Positions 46,641-57,794 of a DNA stretch of 64,000 nt are shown here, one piece after another. This DNA comes from Lepeophtheirus salmonis. Taxonomy: Eukaryota > Arthropoda > Copepoda > Siphonostomatoida > Caligidae. The stretch is from the NCBI RefSeq assembly GCF_016086655.4, contig NC_052132.2, positions 22,384,805 through 22,448,804 of the forward strand. Reading direction: 5' to 3'. Within the stretch, counting starts at the first letter, position 1, and the number at the start of each line of letters is the position of its first letter. The notes under the pieces are model-generated. The model saw only the letters and a program-made list of their open reading frames with translations, had not been told where the DNA came from and made no database searches. The position numbers and the translations under genes are program-made.

Positions 46641-48360
46641 TCATGGATAGTGTGGATTTAAAATCTCTTCTTCACTGTCTTCACTTTCCTCACTAGTATC
46701 GTCATATTCGCCAACATGTACTATTGATAAATAGAATTTCATCAACATCATTTCCTAAACAATGTTATCCATTTACCAGTTTTAAAATTGAGATAAAATG
46801 TAATTTTGATTTATGTGACATTAGTAGGACAAAATTCTGGCATGATAATTTACAGTTTTTAAACTGGATTCACCCTTTTTATCCAATACATGAACAGTTT
46901 GTTTACGAATCTGTTCACTGGCGTGCCAATGACAGCATTGACACGCCAGTGAACAGATTCGTATTTAGCCATTAATTACATTCTTAATGGAATTTTTCAT
47001 TCTTTTTCAGTTTCTAACTTTTCTTGAAAATTTTTGTACCCACAAAATTTTACGATTCGTAACTTATCCTCTGCACTATCTTCCTAGAAAAACAAAATCT
47101 AATTATTTTGGAGAAGACTCGCCTTCAAATCCCACCAACTGGTGGCAACTATTTATATTCTTCCATCCATACTCTTGGGGAGATAATTCGGCTTGGGTCG
47201 ATCTAATTGCAGTAAGCCACCGTCTTGCAACTAAATGAGTACGACGTATCTTTTGGAGAACATGGTGTTAAAGAACTGCCATCCCACTTTGGCACACATG
47301 TGATTCGTTCCTCAGCTTTATTTGGTTTGTACTTGTCCAAAAACAACTGGGATCGCACTTCATTTACTGATGCTATTTTTTTTTCGGTGTCCATCTCGCA
47401 CAAAAACTTTTCAACAGCAGCAATAGCGGATATGTTGGTTTCAGATGCAAGTTCAAGCTAGCTAAAAGCTGATTGAGCTTCTTTGTTTTTCTGGGGGAGC
47501 TGTAGTGGTCGTATTTTCCCCTTTCCATTAAATAACGATGTATAGTCACAACTCTTGAAGGAATGATAGGCTGGTATTGACTTGCAGAATGTATCACAAA
47601 GATCTGCATGCATCTAAGTAATACTGATATATCGCTGAGTTTTTTTATTTTGTAATCCCGCTTCTATCCATATATATGAAGGGTCGTAAGAAGAACAGCA
47701 GCCTAGGCCAATTATAAGACAATCGGTGTCGGATATGTGGATAACAACGTTGTTTGGAGACGGTATGCTTGCAAGATGGTAAAACATACGACTATCAGCT
47801 TCTTCATGATTGCTGCACAGCCCAGCTTCTACACTTCTAACGACTCTTCCATTGACAACATTGTAGCTGTAGCATGTGTCTCCTGAATTAGCAAAGAGTG
47901 TTTCATCCTCCCACCTGTCGACTAGGAACTTGATCAATGACTCTTTAAAACTGGTATTTCTGAGTGATTGAATCCAGTTACTTGGGCGTTTCTGTGATGA
48001 TCCATTAATATAGTATGCAACAGAAGATGAAGCTCTTGAATCTCTCTTGCAGTCCTTGATTGATGGAGACAGCCATTTGTCAGAAACAAAGTGAATAATA
48101 TCCCCATCTGATGAAAGCATCCTCTTGAGAATAAAGTGAGAGACTTCGCCAAATCTTGATGGAATAGCAGAGTTCATCTGAAGATGTAGGAAGAAAGAAT
48201 CGTCGATGATGGTTACATTAATGGATCCTGGAGTGTTTGAAACGTGAGACTCGAGATACTTCATAAGTGCTGCATTGGGAGTTTTCTGCATTGACAGTGA
48301 AAATGGTGTAAGTGGATACTTTAAAACTTCTGCCATGTCAACCTTTTGCTGAAGTGAGTG
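46641..48360 (-). pseudogene. Decayed member of a multicopy animal protein family (MAEVLKYPLTP-type)
   Basis: From 48360: HSLQQKVDMAEVLKYPLTPF opens a frame intact to 47614 (240 codons from the internal Met). It includes NVTIIDDSFFLHLQ, DIIHFVSDKWLSPSIKDCKR, WEDETLFANSGDTCYSYN, SNHEEADSRMFYHLASIPSP and NNVVIHISDTDCLIIGLGC. After shifts: VNEVRSQLFLDKYKPN, ITCVPKWDGSSLTPC, then IRRTHLVARRWLTAI and LSPQEYGWK (47120-47260). A cysteine-bearing stretch and an acidic tail, DDTSEESEDSEEEILNPHYP, end at 46641. I recall this arrangement from uncharacterised proteins present in many copies in aquatic invertebrates and fish. The pattern of conserved Asp/Glu (IIDDSFF, SDKW-x-PSIKD, EEAD-x-R, SDTD) suggests a PIN/FEN-like nuclease fold, which is inference. 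Frameshifts, stops, a hairpin insertion and 5' truncation make this copy inactive. Confidence 0.6.
46906..46961. repeat. Near-perfect inverted repeat, 26-bp arms, 4-nt loop
   Basis: The left arm (46906-46931) contains CTGTTCACTGGCGTG. The right arm (46936-46961) is its inverse with one mismatch, around an ACAG loop. It lies within the decayed gene 46641-48360 and interrupts its reading frames, so it probably arose by local palindromic duplication. Confidence 0.93.
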
Positions 48361-48709
48361 GTACAGGATACTCCACTACAGGTTTCCATATAGTTTTATA
48401 AAAATCCAGGAGTAAGTAAAAATTTAACCTGTTATGAATATTATATATATCACCTAAAAATGATGACCATGTTGTATGGAAAACAATACAATAAATCTTA
48501 TCTTCAGCTTTTTAATCTATACTATCCATGGCAAATGTCATATATATCTATAAAGTTTATAATACAATGTGTAACTGAAAATATGGTGAAATTGGGATTG
48601 TTATAATGTCCTGATAAAGCATTATCAACATATTGCTTTAATTTAGAGGGGGAGGGGTACTTTTAGGGGGGTCTGACTTAATTTTTCTTGAGAGAAATTG
48701 GTTAACAGT

Positions 48710-50299
48710 TTAAAGGAAATAAATACCAACATACAAATCCAACTTGGAGTCTATGAAGCAGAAATAAAAAGAAGAAGTTGAAGGAGAAAGATGTTAAAAT
48801 TTGGGATGCAGAAACAAAGTTTAAGTCTTTAAAAATGCGCCTAATATTGAATTCAAAATATATAAAAATTTTAAGTTGCAAGTCTTCACATTCCAAAATC
48901 TGCCTTTGGTCTAATAAAACCATCCATAATTCACTTCAGTTAAGATTCGTAAAGGAACTTTATGTTGTTCAATTAATATATTGCGCCAAAAACTGTTTGG
49001 ATCAATTTGTAAAAATAGAGGCTTTATTCAAATCTTATATTAATCAATTCAAAAAAATGAAAAAAATTGTAAACTCAATAACTGAAGTAGCGCTTCCATT
49101 AATTAAGTCGTCTATAAATGTCGTCAAATGTAATAAAATTTTATTTTTTACTTTGTCGAAGAATGCACATACATTTACGAATGCAAACTGCGATTATCAA
49201 ATAAAATATAATAGCTTCTTCTACTTTCGGAAGACGAAGAATGTGTATGCGAAATTAAGTAAATTAAAGAAATTATTATTAAAGTAATTATTCCACTTTT
49301 TCATAATAATTAAGCTCAATAAAATAATTTTTTTAGTATTCATTTATTGTAATAAGTTCTTTTTGGGCCATTTGCTATATGTCACAAGGGGCGCTGAAAT
49401 CTCGTGACGTAACTTCTCTTATAAGTTATAGCTTATAACTTATAGGGGTCTGGTACGTGCAAAAAATAAATAACTGAAGTCATAGAAAAGCGACATCTTC
49501 CGAAAATTTTGACCATGCTATTTCCTCAGGCTAACGGTGCTCGATGCGCTACTGGGTGTAATGCTTTACAGCTCGCTAGAAGAGAGTTCAGCTGCTATAA
49601 AAATGGAATGGTTATTGAATGGAAGAACAAATTCGGACCATTCTGGGACTATAGAAAGGAAAACATATCAATTATCATTGGCTTTGTATTCACGCAACCG
49701 TTTATGCATTTGGTGGTGTATAATTTTATGATAGCAATTTAACTTTTAGAGCTTTATATTTAGTCTGATTTCTTATAATCTGTTGCAGTACCAACTCCGT
49801 TTTTATAAAGCTATTCAAATTTAAATAAATATATCTTTAATATTAATGAAACTCCTTTCATTTCGTTCATTCGCATACATTAAATAATCCCTAGATATGT
49901 AATTTTTAAAAATGAAAAATTTAACTAACTTCATTGATCTTAACGATATATTTAAACTAAGCATACATAAAATATGGGATTTTTTTATATTTAACGGCAT
50001 TACATAGTATATACAAATATAAACTTCTTATAAGAATTTTTTTTTATAGGGAACCTAATAAATATTTAAGATTGAGAAGCCAACTTGGCTATTTTTCTAT
50101 TTGCTAGATTACATAAAGATTTTCTTTTACGGGCCTTATGGAAAGACATAGACATAGTTTTTACTACAAAAGTAAAATAATTTGAAAGCTACTTGGAGTA
50201 GAAAATCGACAAAAACATGATTTTTTTTTTTTTACATTTTAAACTAACGGGAGTACATGTAGTTCCAAAGATAAATGTACGATATAATTTTCACGCCCA
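48710..50299. other. Interval with one long unassigned ORF
   Basis: Contains the ORF at 48778-49287. A second ORF at 49509-49742 (+) has no family resemblance. A 25-bp palindrome-like sequence (TATAAGTTATA-GCT-TATAACTTATA) lies near 49431-49455. The rest is AT-rich. Confidence 0.4.
48778..49287 (+). pseudogene. 169-codon ORF, possibly a P-like transposase middle fragment
   Basis: Open from 48778 to 49287 with a Lys-rich, partly helical composition. The part SSHSKICLWSNKTIHNSLQL-RF (about 48883-48950) matches the spacing of a block that follows the coiled coil in THAP9/P-type transposases (S-x-x-K-x-x-W-S-x-x-x-I-x-x-(A/S)L-x-LR). The upstream KEKDVKIWDAETKFKSLKMR could be that coiled coil. 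The C-terminal half (KKMKKIVNSITEVALPLIKS) is not recognised. No THAP domain precedes it. It may be an unrelated AT-driven ORF. Confidence 0.35.
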
Positions 50300-52011
50300 G
50301 AAGATATTCGCAAATTTCAATGAGGACAGTTATTCTTTGAATGGTAATAACAAAGGTCTCTTAAGTTAAACCCTTATTTTGACATATTGGTGAAGCGAGC
50401 CACGATAATAACCAGCTTAAAAGTCTTTTAAAAACTCTAAATTATGTCTTTGATTGATTAAAATAGGTTTTCTTTCCTCTCTTCTTTCCATAATTCCAGA
50501 TTTTGGATTTTTAACTTGATGTTACGTTCCAAATTTTTTTTGATAATTTCTAAAAATATCTTAGTACAATTCCATTCTGGGTAATCTTCTTCATATTGGT
50601 TTAGTCCAGAGATTGTTGACAAACTAAAAAAAGATCAGGTAAGTTCACTTTTACTTTTTCAATTGATTTAGGAGCCAGAACTTTTTTTTAAAGTTGGTGT
50701 GCAAACTTTATGGGCAGGCCAAGTTCCTAGTTATGCAGTCGAAAAATATGATCAACGCTGGCTGTAATAAATTCTTCGTGTTGATAGTCTTTTAGAATGA
50801 ATGATGGTAATACAAACGTTTTCCTGTTTAAAAAGTTTATCAAAAAGCAAGAAAATTCGACTTCGTAGTGCGTACGGATTTTCATTGGATTACTGTAAAA
50901 CTTTGATTTGATGAATGCCCATCACAAATCAATGCTACTACATAAAAACCAAGTTCAGTTAGCATTTTAATAGCAGGCATAGCCTAATTTTTAATGATAT
51001 TAGAGCTGATTGTAACAATATCACTGTATTTGGATGTTATACTTATCAACGTTAAGCACAGATCTTCTGCTCCATAAAATTTTCGTCCAACAAATTCAAT
51101 TCTTTGGGATGAGTATACTTCGTTAAAAATTATATCTTCTGGAGCAATAGATTTCAACCTTGCTTTGAAATACGAAATTGTAGATGATGGTATCCCAATA
51201 TCGATCACTTCTCCAAACAATCTTCGAAGATGCGAAATACTAGGGAGACAGAAACGATCTTCAGATACATTTTTTTTTGTAAAGGGAAGGCCTGCAATTT
51301 TCCCATAACATACACATCGCTAATAGTTCCATACAGTATCGTCTTCCATTTTTGGGGTTTAAGAATAGTTCAAGCTGTTCCGAAATAAAAATAACTTTTC
51401 TCTGATGTTCCTAATCATCACTGTCAACGCTCCTTAAAGTTGAAATGTAAAGTTCAATTCTAGATTTCACAATGCCCTGAGATGTCAGGGATGTAGCATA
51501 AGCCTGCAAGTTTCCAATTTGGCAAACCGTTTGAATTTGATTTGTTGAACACATGTGCTTAAAATTATTTTGACTGATTCGTATTCCATCATGATGATAA
51601 TTTTAAGATAATATTGAATTTGAGGAACTTCACCGGCAATAGAACAAAATAGCAAATTATCTTTTCCTTTTATAAAATGAATTTCTGACGGCAAGGAAGC
51701 GAAATCAATCTTTTTCTAAAGATCAGATAGCGATTTCAAGAAGAAAAAATTAGATTTTGTCAGTATTTGACGTCTTAAATCACTTTCAAATCTGAAAAAC
51801 AAAAAATAGAAATATGCATATATTATAAAATATATATAAAAATTATACCCAATTATTATTGGGAAAATGGAAGGAATTGAACCAGCTTTGAGAAAACGCC
51901 AAGTAAGTGGGGATCTTATTTTTCTATTTGGATTGGAAGCGACACCCTCAAGTTTGTAATTTTGTTTCGTAAAATGCTTACTACACAATCTTATTGGGTT
52001 CATAATTTTGT
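50300..52011 (-). pseudogene. THAP/P-element-like transposase fossil D, with a conserved intron
   Basis: On minus, a TTTTCAG acceptor at 52012-52018 leads into MNPIRLCSKHFTKQNYKLEG and FLKAGSIPSIFP, the C-terminal half of a THAP zinc finger (Cys, then HF, then PSIF). A 57-bp intron follows (51792-51848, GTATAA...TTTTTCAG). The frame then continues RFESDLRRQILTKSNFFFLK to a stop. Further down: EIHFIKGKDNLLFCSIAGEV, then VIDIGIPSSTISYFKARLKS and PEDIIFNEVYSSQRIEFVGR. There the first catalytic Asp block (usually FDEV) reads FNEV. ALICDGHSSNQSF (about 50905-50960) matches the second Asp block (VVCDG-x-x-N). Below that only scraps remain. The first THAP exon was not found. Confidence 0.7.
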
Positions 52012-52507
52012 CTGAAAATAGGTAGAAATAAATTAAGACTTAAGTTATTTATCGTGGTGTAACATTACCATTTTTTTGGAAACATTTAGTTAGTCCAAGG
52101 TATATAGAATAGAAGGCAAGTTTTTCAGAACTGTCCAGGTGTGTCAGGGGAGTTCGCCGCCCGGTACGACTTATGACGTCATTGTAATGTGAAATTGTGA
52201 TTGCCCATTACGAAAAAGGCGTAAAATAAATTATTTTTTCAGCAAACTTTCTTCATTACGTGTGTTAAGATTATTAAATTTTATTTCAATAGCCTTATTG
52301 TTGCTCAATGTCTTTATAAAATAATTTGAATGTTATTAAAACTTAACTAATAACATTCAAATTATAATAATGGTTAATGTCCTATTTTTATAAAATAAAT
52401 TTTATACAGTAACTAAAGAAACTTTTTCATAAGGTTTAATAAATAAATAAATATAAATTATAAATTATGTGACAACTAATGTGACGACAAATTTTCTTGC
52501 AATTTTT

Positions 52508-54540
52508 TTAAACATTAATTTGTACATTCAACTCCTTAATTCTTATGAATGCCCTTAATCGAGCATACTTTTTTATGACCTTAAGAGGAAAGTGGGGAGG
52601 GCACGTTTGCAGTACAGATATCAAGGATTGAATAACTTGAGGCTGGCCTGATATTTCCAAACAATGAGAGGTCTCAAAGATCGTCTCAAACTTTCCTATT
52701 TGTTTTAAAAAGGACTCAGTGGGCTTAGTTTGGCCTCCTCTTGACTAGGTTGATATCCATTGAGTATAATCGGAATCTTTACTTCGGTACTCCGATGTCT
52801 TGCATCCAATTCAGGATATTTAAACTTAAATTTCTGGGCCAAATATCCGGCAATGTAACCTAGACCTTGAATTATGGAGTCTATAGCAGAAAAGAAGGAA
52901 ATGTTGACGCTTCATATTCAAAAATCTGGTTGCAAAGCTAATTCATTTGCTAATAAAGAAGCATCCACATGTTCCACCTAATCAATCCTTGAATCGTTTG
53001 TCTAAGGCTTCAGATCATTCACGGGAAAACTAAGGAATTTTTTTCACTCATTAGTTTCCATTTCAACTGCTGAATATTACAAATTGATTTTGTTGGCCTG
53101 AACAAGAATAACTAATCTTAGTCTATTGATACAGTCCAAACTGGTCATTAGTAACTCCAAGGTCCCTTAAACGTGAGGAGAGGTTTTCTAAGCAGTCCTG
53201 GTTTAATCTATATGTTAGGACATATTTCATGTTTAATTTGTCTTTCAAATCTTGAAACATGTTATTTAAAGATGAAATAGAAAATTGAAATCCTTTGCTG
53301 GAAGGGCATTAGCATCCGTCGTTTCCCAATCTATCTTAAATTCTTGATCATTTCTTTCATCTTTTAAAGTACCTCCTTTTGCTCATCGAAGTGGATTTCA
53401 AATCCATAATAGTTTTTCTCAGTATCAAAAGGCTTTCGACTATTAAAGACATCGAACCATGAGTCTATAATTTTAACAAACTGAGATTGCGACTTTTTTT
53501 CTGCGAATAAATACATGAATGCTGAGGTTGTTGTATGGCTTAACAGTTGTGTTGCCAAACAAACACGCTGTCTTTGACTACGTGACAATCCAAGTGGAGA
53601 TATTTAATCTTATGCGCTATTTTTAATTCCTGGCGATCTCTACCCATCAATTGAAGAAAATCTTCTTTCTTTATCGTGGATCCATCAGGTAGAAGGTACC
53701 CTTTATCTAGTAGATGGTTTCTTATAAGTTTTATCAAATGAGGTCAATCATGGAAGAATTATATCTTTTCTGATGTAATAGAAGGCTTTCAAAAATATGA
53801 AGAATTTTTAGGAATACCAAGTGCATTTCGTAATTTGATTCTTCTTTTTTCTATCTCATTGATTAGATCAAATAAATTTTCGATAGAAATGGGAACGTCA
53901 TGCTGGCATTTTTCATGAATTACAAAGTCCACGTAACATTCCCACCTGATCCTTCTTGTTAGGGCCAAATACTAGATCGAAAGAGTGTGAATGCTTCGTT
54001 TGCTTCGTTTGATATCCATTTCATCGAAAGCTAAAACTCCCAGATGTATTAATTGATCATTCGTTTTGGAAAACTCTGTAAAAATACGTTTCATATTTAT
54101 TTGTTTATTATTTTAATAATCTGTTCAATTTACCATCCATTTTTTTCTGCAAAATATCAAGAACTTTTGAACTCCAGGGGGGCATTTAAACTTTGAAAGC
54201 CACTTTCTTAAAGTTGACAATGCAGGCAAAGCACTCGTCAGCTACGCTTTTCAATAACAAATCATGTATTTTTACAGAAGAACATAGCTTCTATTCTATA
54301 TACCTTGAGTTAGTCTATCTCTGTGCTTCCCGATACATGAATATTCATACTTTATGCATAGAAAAGTTATACTTTGAGGATATAAAATGATGTCACGAAC
54401 CTCGGTATTACTCGTACCCATTTACGTAGGAGATTACCATCTTTTAGGGGCAGCTTATGTAGAACTACGTTGTCTTCTTTTGGCTGGCCAGGATAACCCG
54501 ACTTACAGCCCGGAGCACAACAAATACTAGGTATTTTTGA
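52508..54540 (-). pseudogene. THAP/P-element-like transposase fossil B, best preserved
   Basis: On minus: ICCAPGCKSGYPGQPKED and KLPLKDGNLLRKWVRVIPR (54400-54528) form the N-terminal half of a THAP finger. A donor-like GAG|GTTCGT follows. Then LGVLAFDEMDIKRSKRS (54008-54045), the first catalytic Asp block. Next DWPHLIKLIRNHLLDKGYLL then KKEDFLQLMGRDRQELKIAH and QRVCLATQLLSHTTTSAFMY with IIDSWFDVFNSRKPFDTEKN (53364-53740). Then IIQGLGYIAGYLAQKFKFKY (52829-52870), and a C-terminus of CLEISGQPQVIQSL and IKKYARLRAFIRIKELNVQ ending at 52508. The order matches THAP9/P transposases end to end. Multiple frameshifts and stops show it is inactive. No TIRs found. Confidence 0.82.
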
Positions 54541-54808
54541 AATAAAGTGGGAATGGACTGTGAACGTGGTAACAAATAAATAATAACAAACAACGTTTTC
54601 CCTCCCTTTCTGTTCATCCAAGTGTATAGTATTAAAAGGAGCGATGACTGATGAGTATGAGTCCACCTTTCTATAGTCCCAGCATCGACTATTCACCGTT
54701 AACCCTACTCATTGTTTTTTTATATCAGCTGAGTTAATAAAATTGTTAAATGATTGGCTAAAAAAATATCCCAAAAGGAAGAAAAAAAATAACTCCTTAT
54801 GTCGAGGA

Positions 54809-55075
54809 TTAACTCGTTAATACAGTGACTATCTTAGTAAAAATGTTGTGAACAGCGTTGAAATACATTACATATAAATATATTCTTAGTGATTTGGATG
54901 GACTTAGTGTTCGAAGCATTCGAATATATGCGTCCTTTGCGTTCCTAGGAATACATAGTGCATTTGGATATCCAGTACGTCTTTTGATCCTCTCTTCAAC
55001 TTCATGTTGAAGGTATCTCGCCTCTTTGTGCCTCACTCGGAGGATCTCATCACCTTGAGTGGAAGGATCATTCAT
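54809..55075 (-). CDS. Unrecognised 88-codon ORF
   Basis: From ATG at 55075: MNDPSTQGDEILRVRHKEAR, then YLQHEVEERIKRRTGYPN and IPRNAKDAYIRMLRTLSPSK. It is charged, helix-prone and higher in GC than its surroundings. The last third (RIYLYVMYF...) becomes AT-driven. A GTAATG donor-like site near 54865 could end an exon there. The other ORF at 55146-55316 lies just upstream on the same strand. I recognise no family; it may be a real small gene or a transposon fragment. Confidence 0.35.
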   Translation of the reverse strand: MNDPSTQGDEILRVRHKEARYLQHEVEERIKRRTGYPNALCIPRNAKDAYIRMLRTLSPSKSLRIYLYVMYFNAVHNIFTKIVTVLTS

Positions 55076-55145
55076 TACGGAGGTGCCCCTTCATATCAAG
55101 GTATGTGATAGTTACTTCTAACCTCGGGAATCATTGCCTCTTTGC

Positions 55146-55316
55146 TCATGAATACATAAATTCCTCAAGATCTTTTACGAGATCACCGCATACTTCTACA
55201 TATAAGAAATATGGATTTCCATAAAACGACAGAATAATTGACTGAAAAATCCAGTGAGGAATAGAGAGAGTTCTCATCCTCCATCCACTGCTCTTTAATT
55301 GAAGTTCTTGAGTCAT
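55146..55316 (-). CDS. Unrecognised 56-codon ORF
   Basis: From ATG at 55316 (context AGGAGAAAATGAC): MTQELQLKSSGWRMRTLSIP then HWIFQSIILSFYGNPYFLYV, ending at 55146. It lies 70 bp upstream of 54809-55075 on the same strand. Together they could be exons of one gene, but the intervening bases show no clean splice pair. Low support. Confidence 0.25.
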   Translation of the reverse strand: MTQELQLKSSGWRMRTLSIPHWIFQSIILSFYGNPYFLYVEVCGDLVKDLEEFMYS

Positions 55317-55685
55317 TTTCTCCTTAAGTCAACTCTGCTTCGTCTCCTATTTTGAGGAGTAGGAAACGAAGTCTGAATTCAGCTCCTAATCTAGATAGGT
55401 GGGTGAAAACTAACAAAATTTCAAACTCATAGGGAGAAGGGTTCCCAATTGCATTTATTTATAGTGGGTCAGGTTAAAACAGAGACAAAAAAAGCTTTTG
55501 GGAATCACATCCTAAAATTTTAATTGGACCTAAATGAATTTAGTTTTGGTTCCTCCCCCACGTTTATTTTCGTTAAACAAGTAGAATCATATAATAATTT
55601 AATATAGTTCCGATTAGTTCGGCCCAACAAAAGATCTCGGTCTGGACCAATCTCATAGATAAGTTCGGTCTAGATCGGTCCCAAA

Positions 55686-55707
55686 AAAATCGGTCTAGAC
55701 CGATTTT
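55686..55707. repeat. Perfect 22-bp palindrome around GGTCTAGACC
   Basis: AAAATCGGTCTAGACCGATTTT has no loop. Preceding bases 55630-55680 carry further GGTCT(A/G)GA-C and GGTCC motifs. These resemble the subterminal repeats of the hAT MITE at 18385. It could be the eroded end of a hAT element. Confidence 0.85.
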
Positions 55708-55839
55708 ACAGATAAACTATTTATAAAATGACATCATATGTATTTTCAAGTACAATGACGTCATACGAAGTTTAAACAGAGATAGCTCGTATGAATTTTA
55801 ATTCCGTCGTCTCCTGTTGAATATGAAATTTTGAATTCA

Positions 55840-56175
55840 AGCATCTCTTTAGATGGATGATCAAGTTAAAAGTATCTTCCTTCGATTCCCTCAATGTTCC
55901 TTTGGTCCTAACTCTTGGAGAACAGAAAAGTCAACTTCTTCCGGCCTTAATGAATTAAGAATGATTTTAGGCCTTCCGCCTTAGCAATTGTCAAAATTAA
56001 AGTACATTCAAATTTCAAATTGTTATTTATTTTAGTTGTATGGTTATAATTTCATATTATAGTATTACATAATTAATTAACATATCTTTATTATATATTT
56101 CAAAAACAGAGCATTTTATCTTAATCTGAAAGTGAATAAATCCCTTTATAGTTTCAACCCTTGAATATATTATAC
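55840..56175 (+). repeat. Inverted repeat R6, left arm
   Basis: About 335 bp that reappears inverted at 56868-57190. Landmarks: GATGGATGATCAA, GATTCCCTC, TTTGTCCTAAC-type, CTTAATGAATTAAGAATGAT, GCAATTGTCAAA, TAATTAACATATCTTTATT and GTGAATAAATCCCTTTA with GTTTCAACCC. A third, more diverged partial copy in the same orientation as the left arm lies at about 56270-56470. Confidence 0.85.
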
Positions 56176-56867
56176 ATGGAAGGATATATTCCTAGTTCCT
56201 ACCTGAGGAAGGAGTCGACTTTACTCTCTTATGAGGCTTAGCATGGTTTATTTTTCTTCTTCGAATGAATTTTCATCGCTGTAGATATCGGATATCGAGG
56301 ATTTCTTGCTGAGGATAAAGTATCTCGGATCTCTTCTTTTGTCCTAATTCTTAAAGAACATGGAAGTTTTTCCGTCTATAATTAATGAAGATCGATCTAA
56401 GTAAATGAAAAGTACATCTAAATTTAAAATTGTGTTCAATTACTCAAATGTTTTTGTGTGTTACTTTTAATATGTTAATATTTTTATGATTATAGCTTAT
56501 CACCATATGATTGATAAATTCCCCCTAATACCACAAAAAGGTATTGCTTTAAGGATTTATATAATTTCTATAAAATATCTAATATAATGTTATGTTGAAC
56601 ACGATTCAGACTTACAAAAAAAAAAAAAAAAAAATCTTAAATATACTATTAATTAATCAATAATAATAAAAGTAACAATTATTTATTAGTATTAAATAGA
56701 TATGTTGAATTTGTCAATGTCAAATCATACTTCTTCCAGACACTGAATTATAATAGAATAAAATAAGAGACTGGATTTGGCATATAATAAAGTCAAAACA
56801 TCAAAAACATGAATATGCTACATAGATCAGTTATAATCATAGAATTTAAATATATTAAAAATATATC
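56176..56867. other. Spacer between R6 arms
   Basis: AT-rich. Includes the diverged partial R6 copy (56270-56470) and an 18-base A-run near 56616. No gene. Confidence 0.5.
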
Positions 56868-57190
56868 AATGAATATATTCACGGGTTGAAACTTTAAAGG
56901 GATTCATTCACTTTCAGACAAAAGGCTCTGGATGTTAAATATAAAATAAAGATATGTTAATTAGGTACGTCTACAATATGAAATTATAACTATACAACTA
57001 AAATATATAAAAATTGAAATCTAGATGTCCTTTTAATTTGACAATTGCTAAGGCTTAAGATCATTCTTAATTTATTAAGATCGGAAGAAGTGGACTTCAA
57101 TGATCTCCAATAGTTAGGACAAAGGAAAGATAGAGGGAATCGAAACTCATAAATTGATCATCCATCTCATGATATGTTCGAATTTGGAAT
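56868..57190 (-). repeat. Inverted repeat R6, right arm
   Basis: Reverse-complement counterpart of 55840-56175, with the same landmark order. The whole 55840-57190 unit (1.35 kb) could be a fold-back or long-TIR element. Confidence 0.85.
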
Positions 57191-57794
57191 TCTGTATTCA
57201 ATTCGTTGGTATAAATTTTATGTTCCCCAGGGTAATTAATTCATACTTACAAATATCATTGATAACTTTTATACCTCTTTAAAAAATAATAGAAAGGACA
57301 TTTTTAGCATAAAAAGATAATCATATGTAAAAGCGAGACACCTTTATGGTAATTTATATTTTATCATTTCAATTTCTAGCTTCTCAAAAAGATTGACTGG
57401 AATTGAATAAATTCACAATAGTTAATGGTTTAAATACCTATATTAACTGTATTATATACTGTATTAATTAAAAATCCGTCCTTCGATAACACATTAACTA
57501 CATTCTTTGAATATATTTTTGAAAAGTTATAAAAACCTGATGTTTTAAAATTTAAATATTTATTAATTATTTATCATTATAGTATAATACATTAAAATAT
57601 AATTAGAATTTTTATAAACAAATAGCATCATATCTTTTCTATACATGTAAGAGACGTAAATTTACTTCTATAGAATAATTAAGATTACCAATTTCATGTT
57701 CATTGTAATATTGGCGGAGTTTATTATCACGACGAAGATTGATATTCAGGATAATTAATTTTTCTGTATTTAATTCCGATTGTCTGTTTCTTCT
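57191..57794. other. AT-rich interval downstream of the hAT gene
   Basis: No gene or TIR recognised. Confidence 0.4.

Larger units (their letters stand above)
46455..48709. mobile_element. Fold-back element with about 200-bp inverted arms around a large decayed gene
   Basis: The left arm (46455-46677) and right arm (48511-48709) are imperfect inverted repeats. Both open with ACTGTTAACCAA and share TTAAGTCAGACCCCC, AATATGTTGAT, AGGACATTATAA and CCCAATTTCACCATATTT. The region between them is filled by a gene on minus (46641-48360). The gene's last codons and stop lie inside the left arm, so the right arm looks like an inverted duplication of the gene's 3' end, placed beyond its truncated 5' end. 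No target duplication is visible. It could be a true long-TIR transposon or a non-homologous fold-back rearrangement. Confidence 0.7.
54571..55839. other. Interval with two unrecognised minus-strand ORFs
   Basis: Besides the ORFs 54809-55075 and 55146-55316, a hairpin with 12-bp arms (CTTCGT(C/T)TCCTA) occurs near 55340-55373. Subterminal-like GGTCTAGACC repeats lie at 55630-55707. The 55530-55839 part is AT-rich. Confidence 0.4.

Noticed and set aside
46455..48709. Complete active transposon
   Set aside because: The gene needs several frameshift corrections, has an inserted hairpin and a truncated 5' end, and no target duplication is visible.
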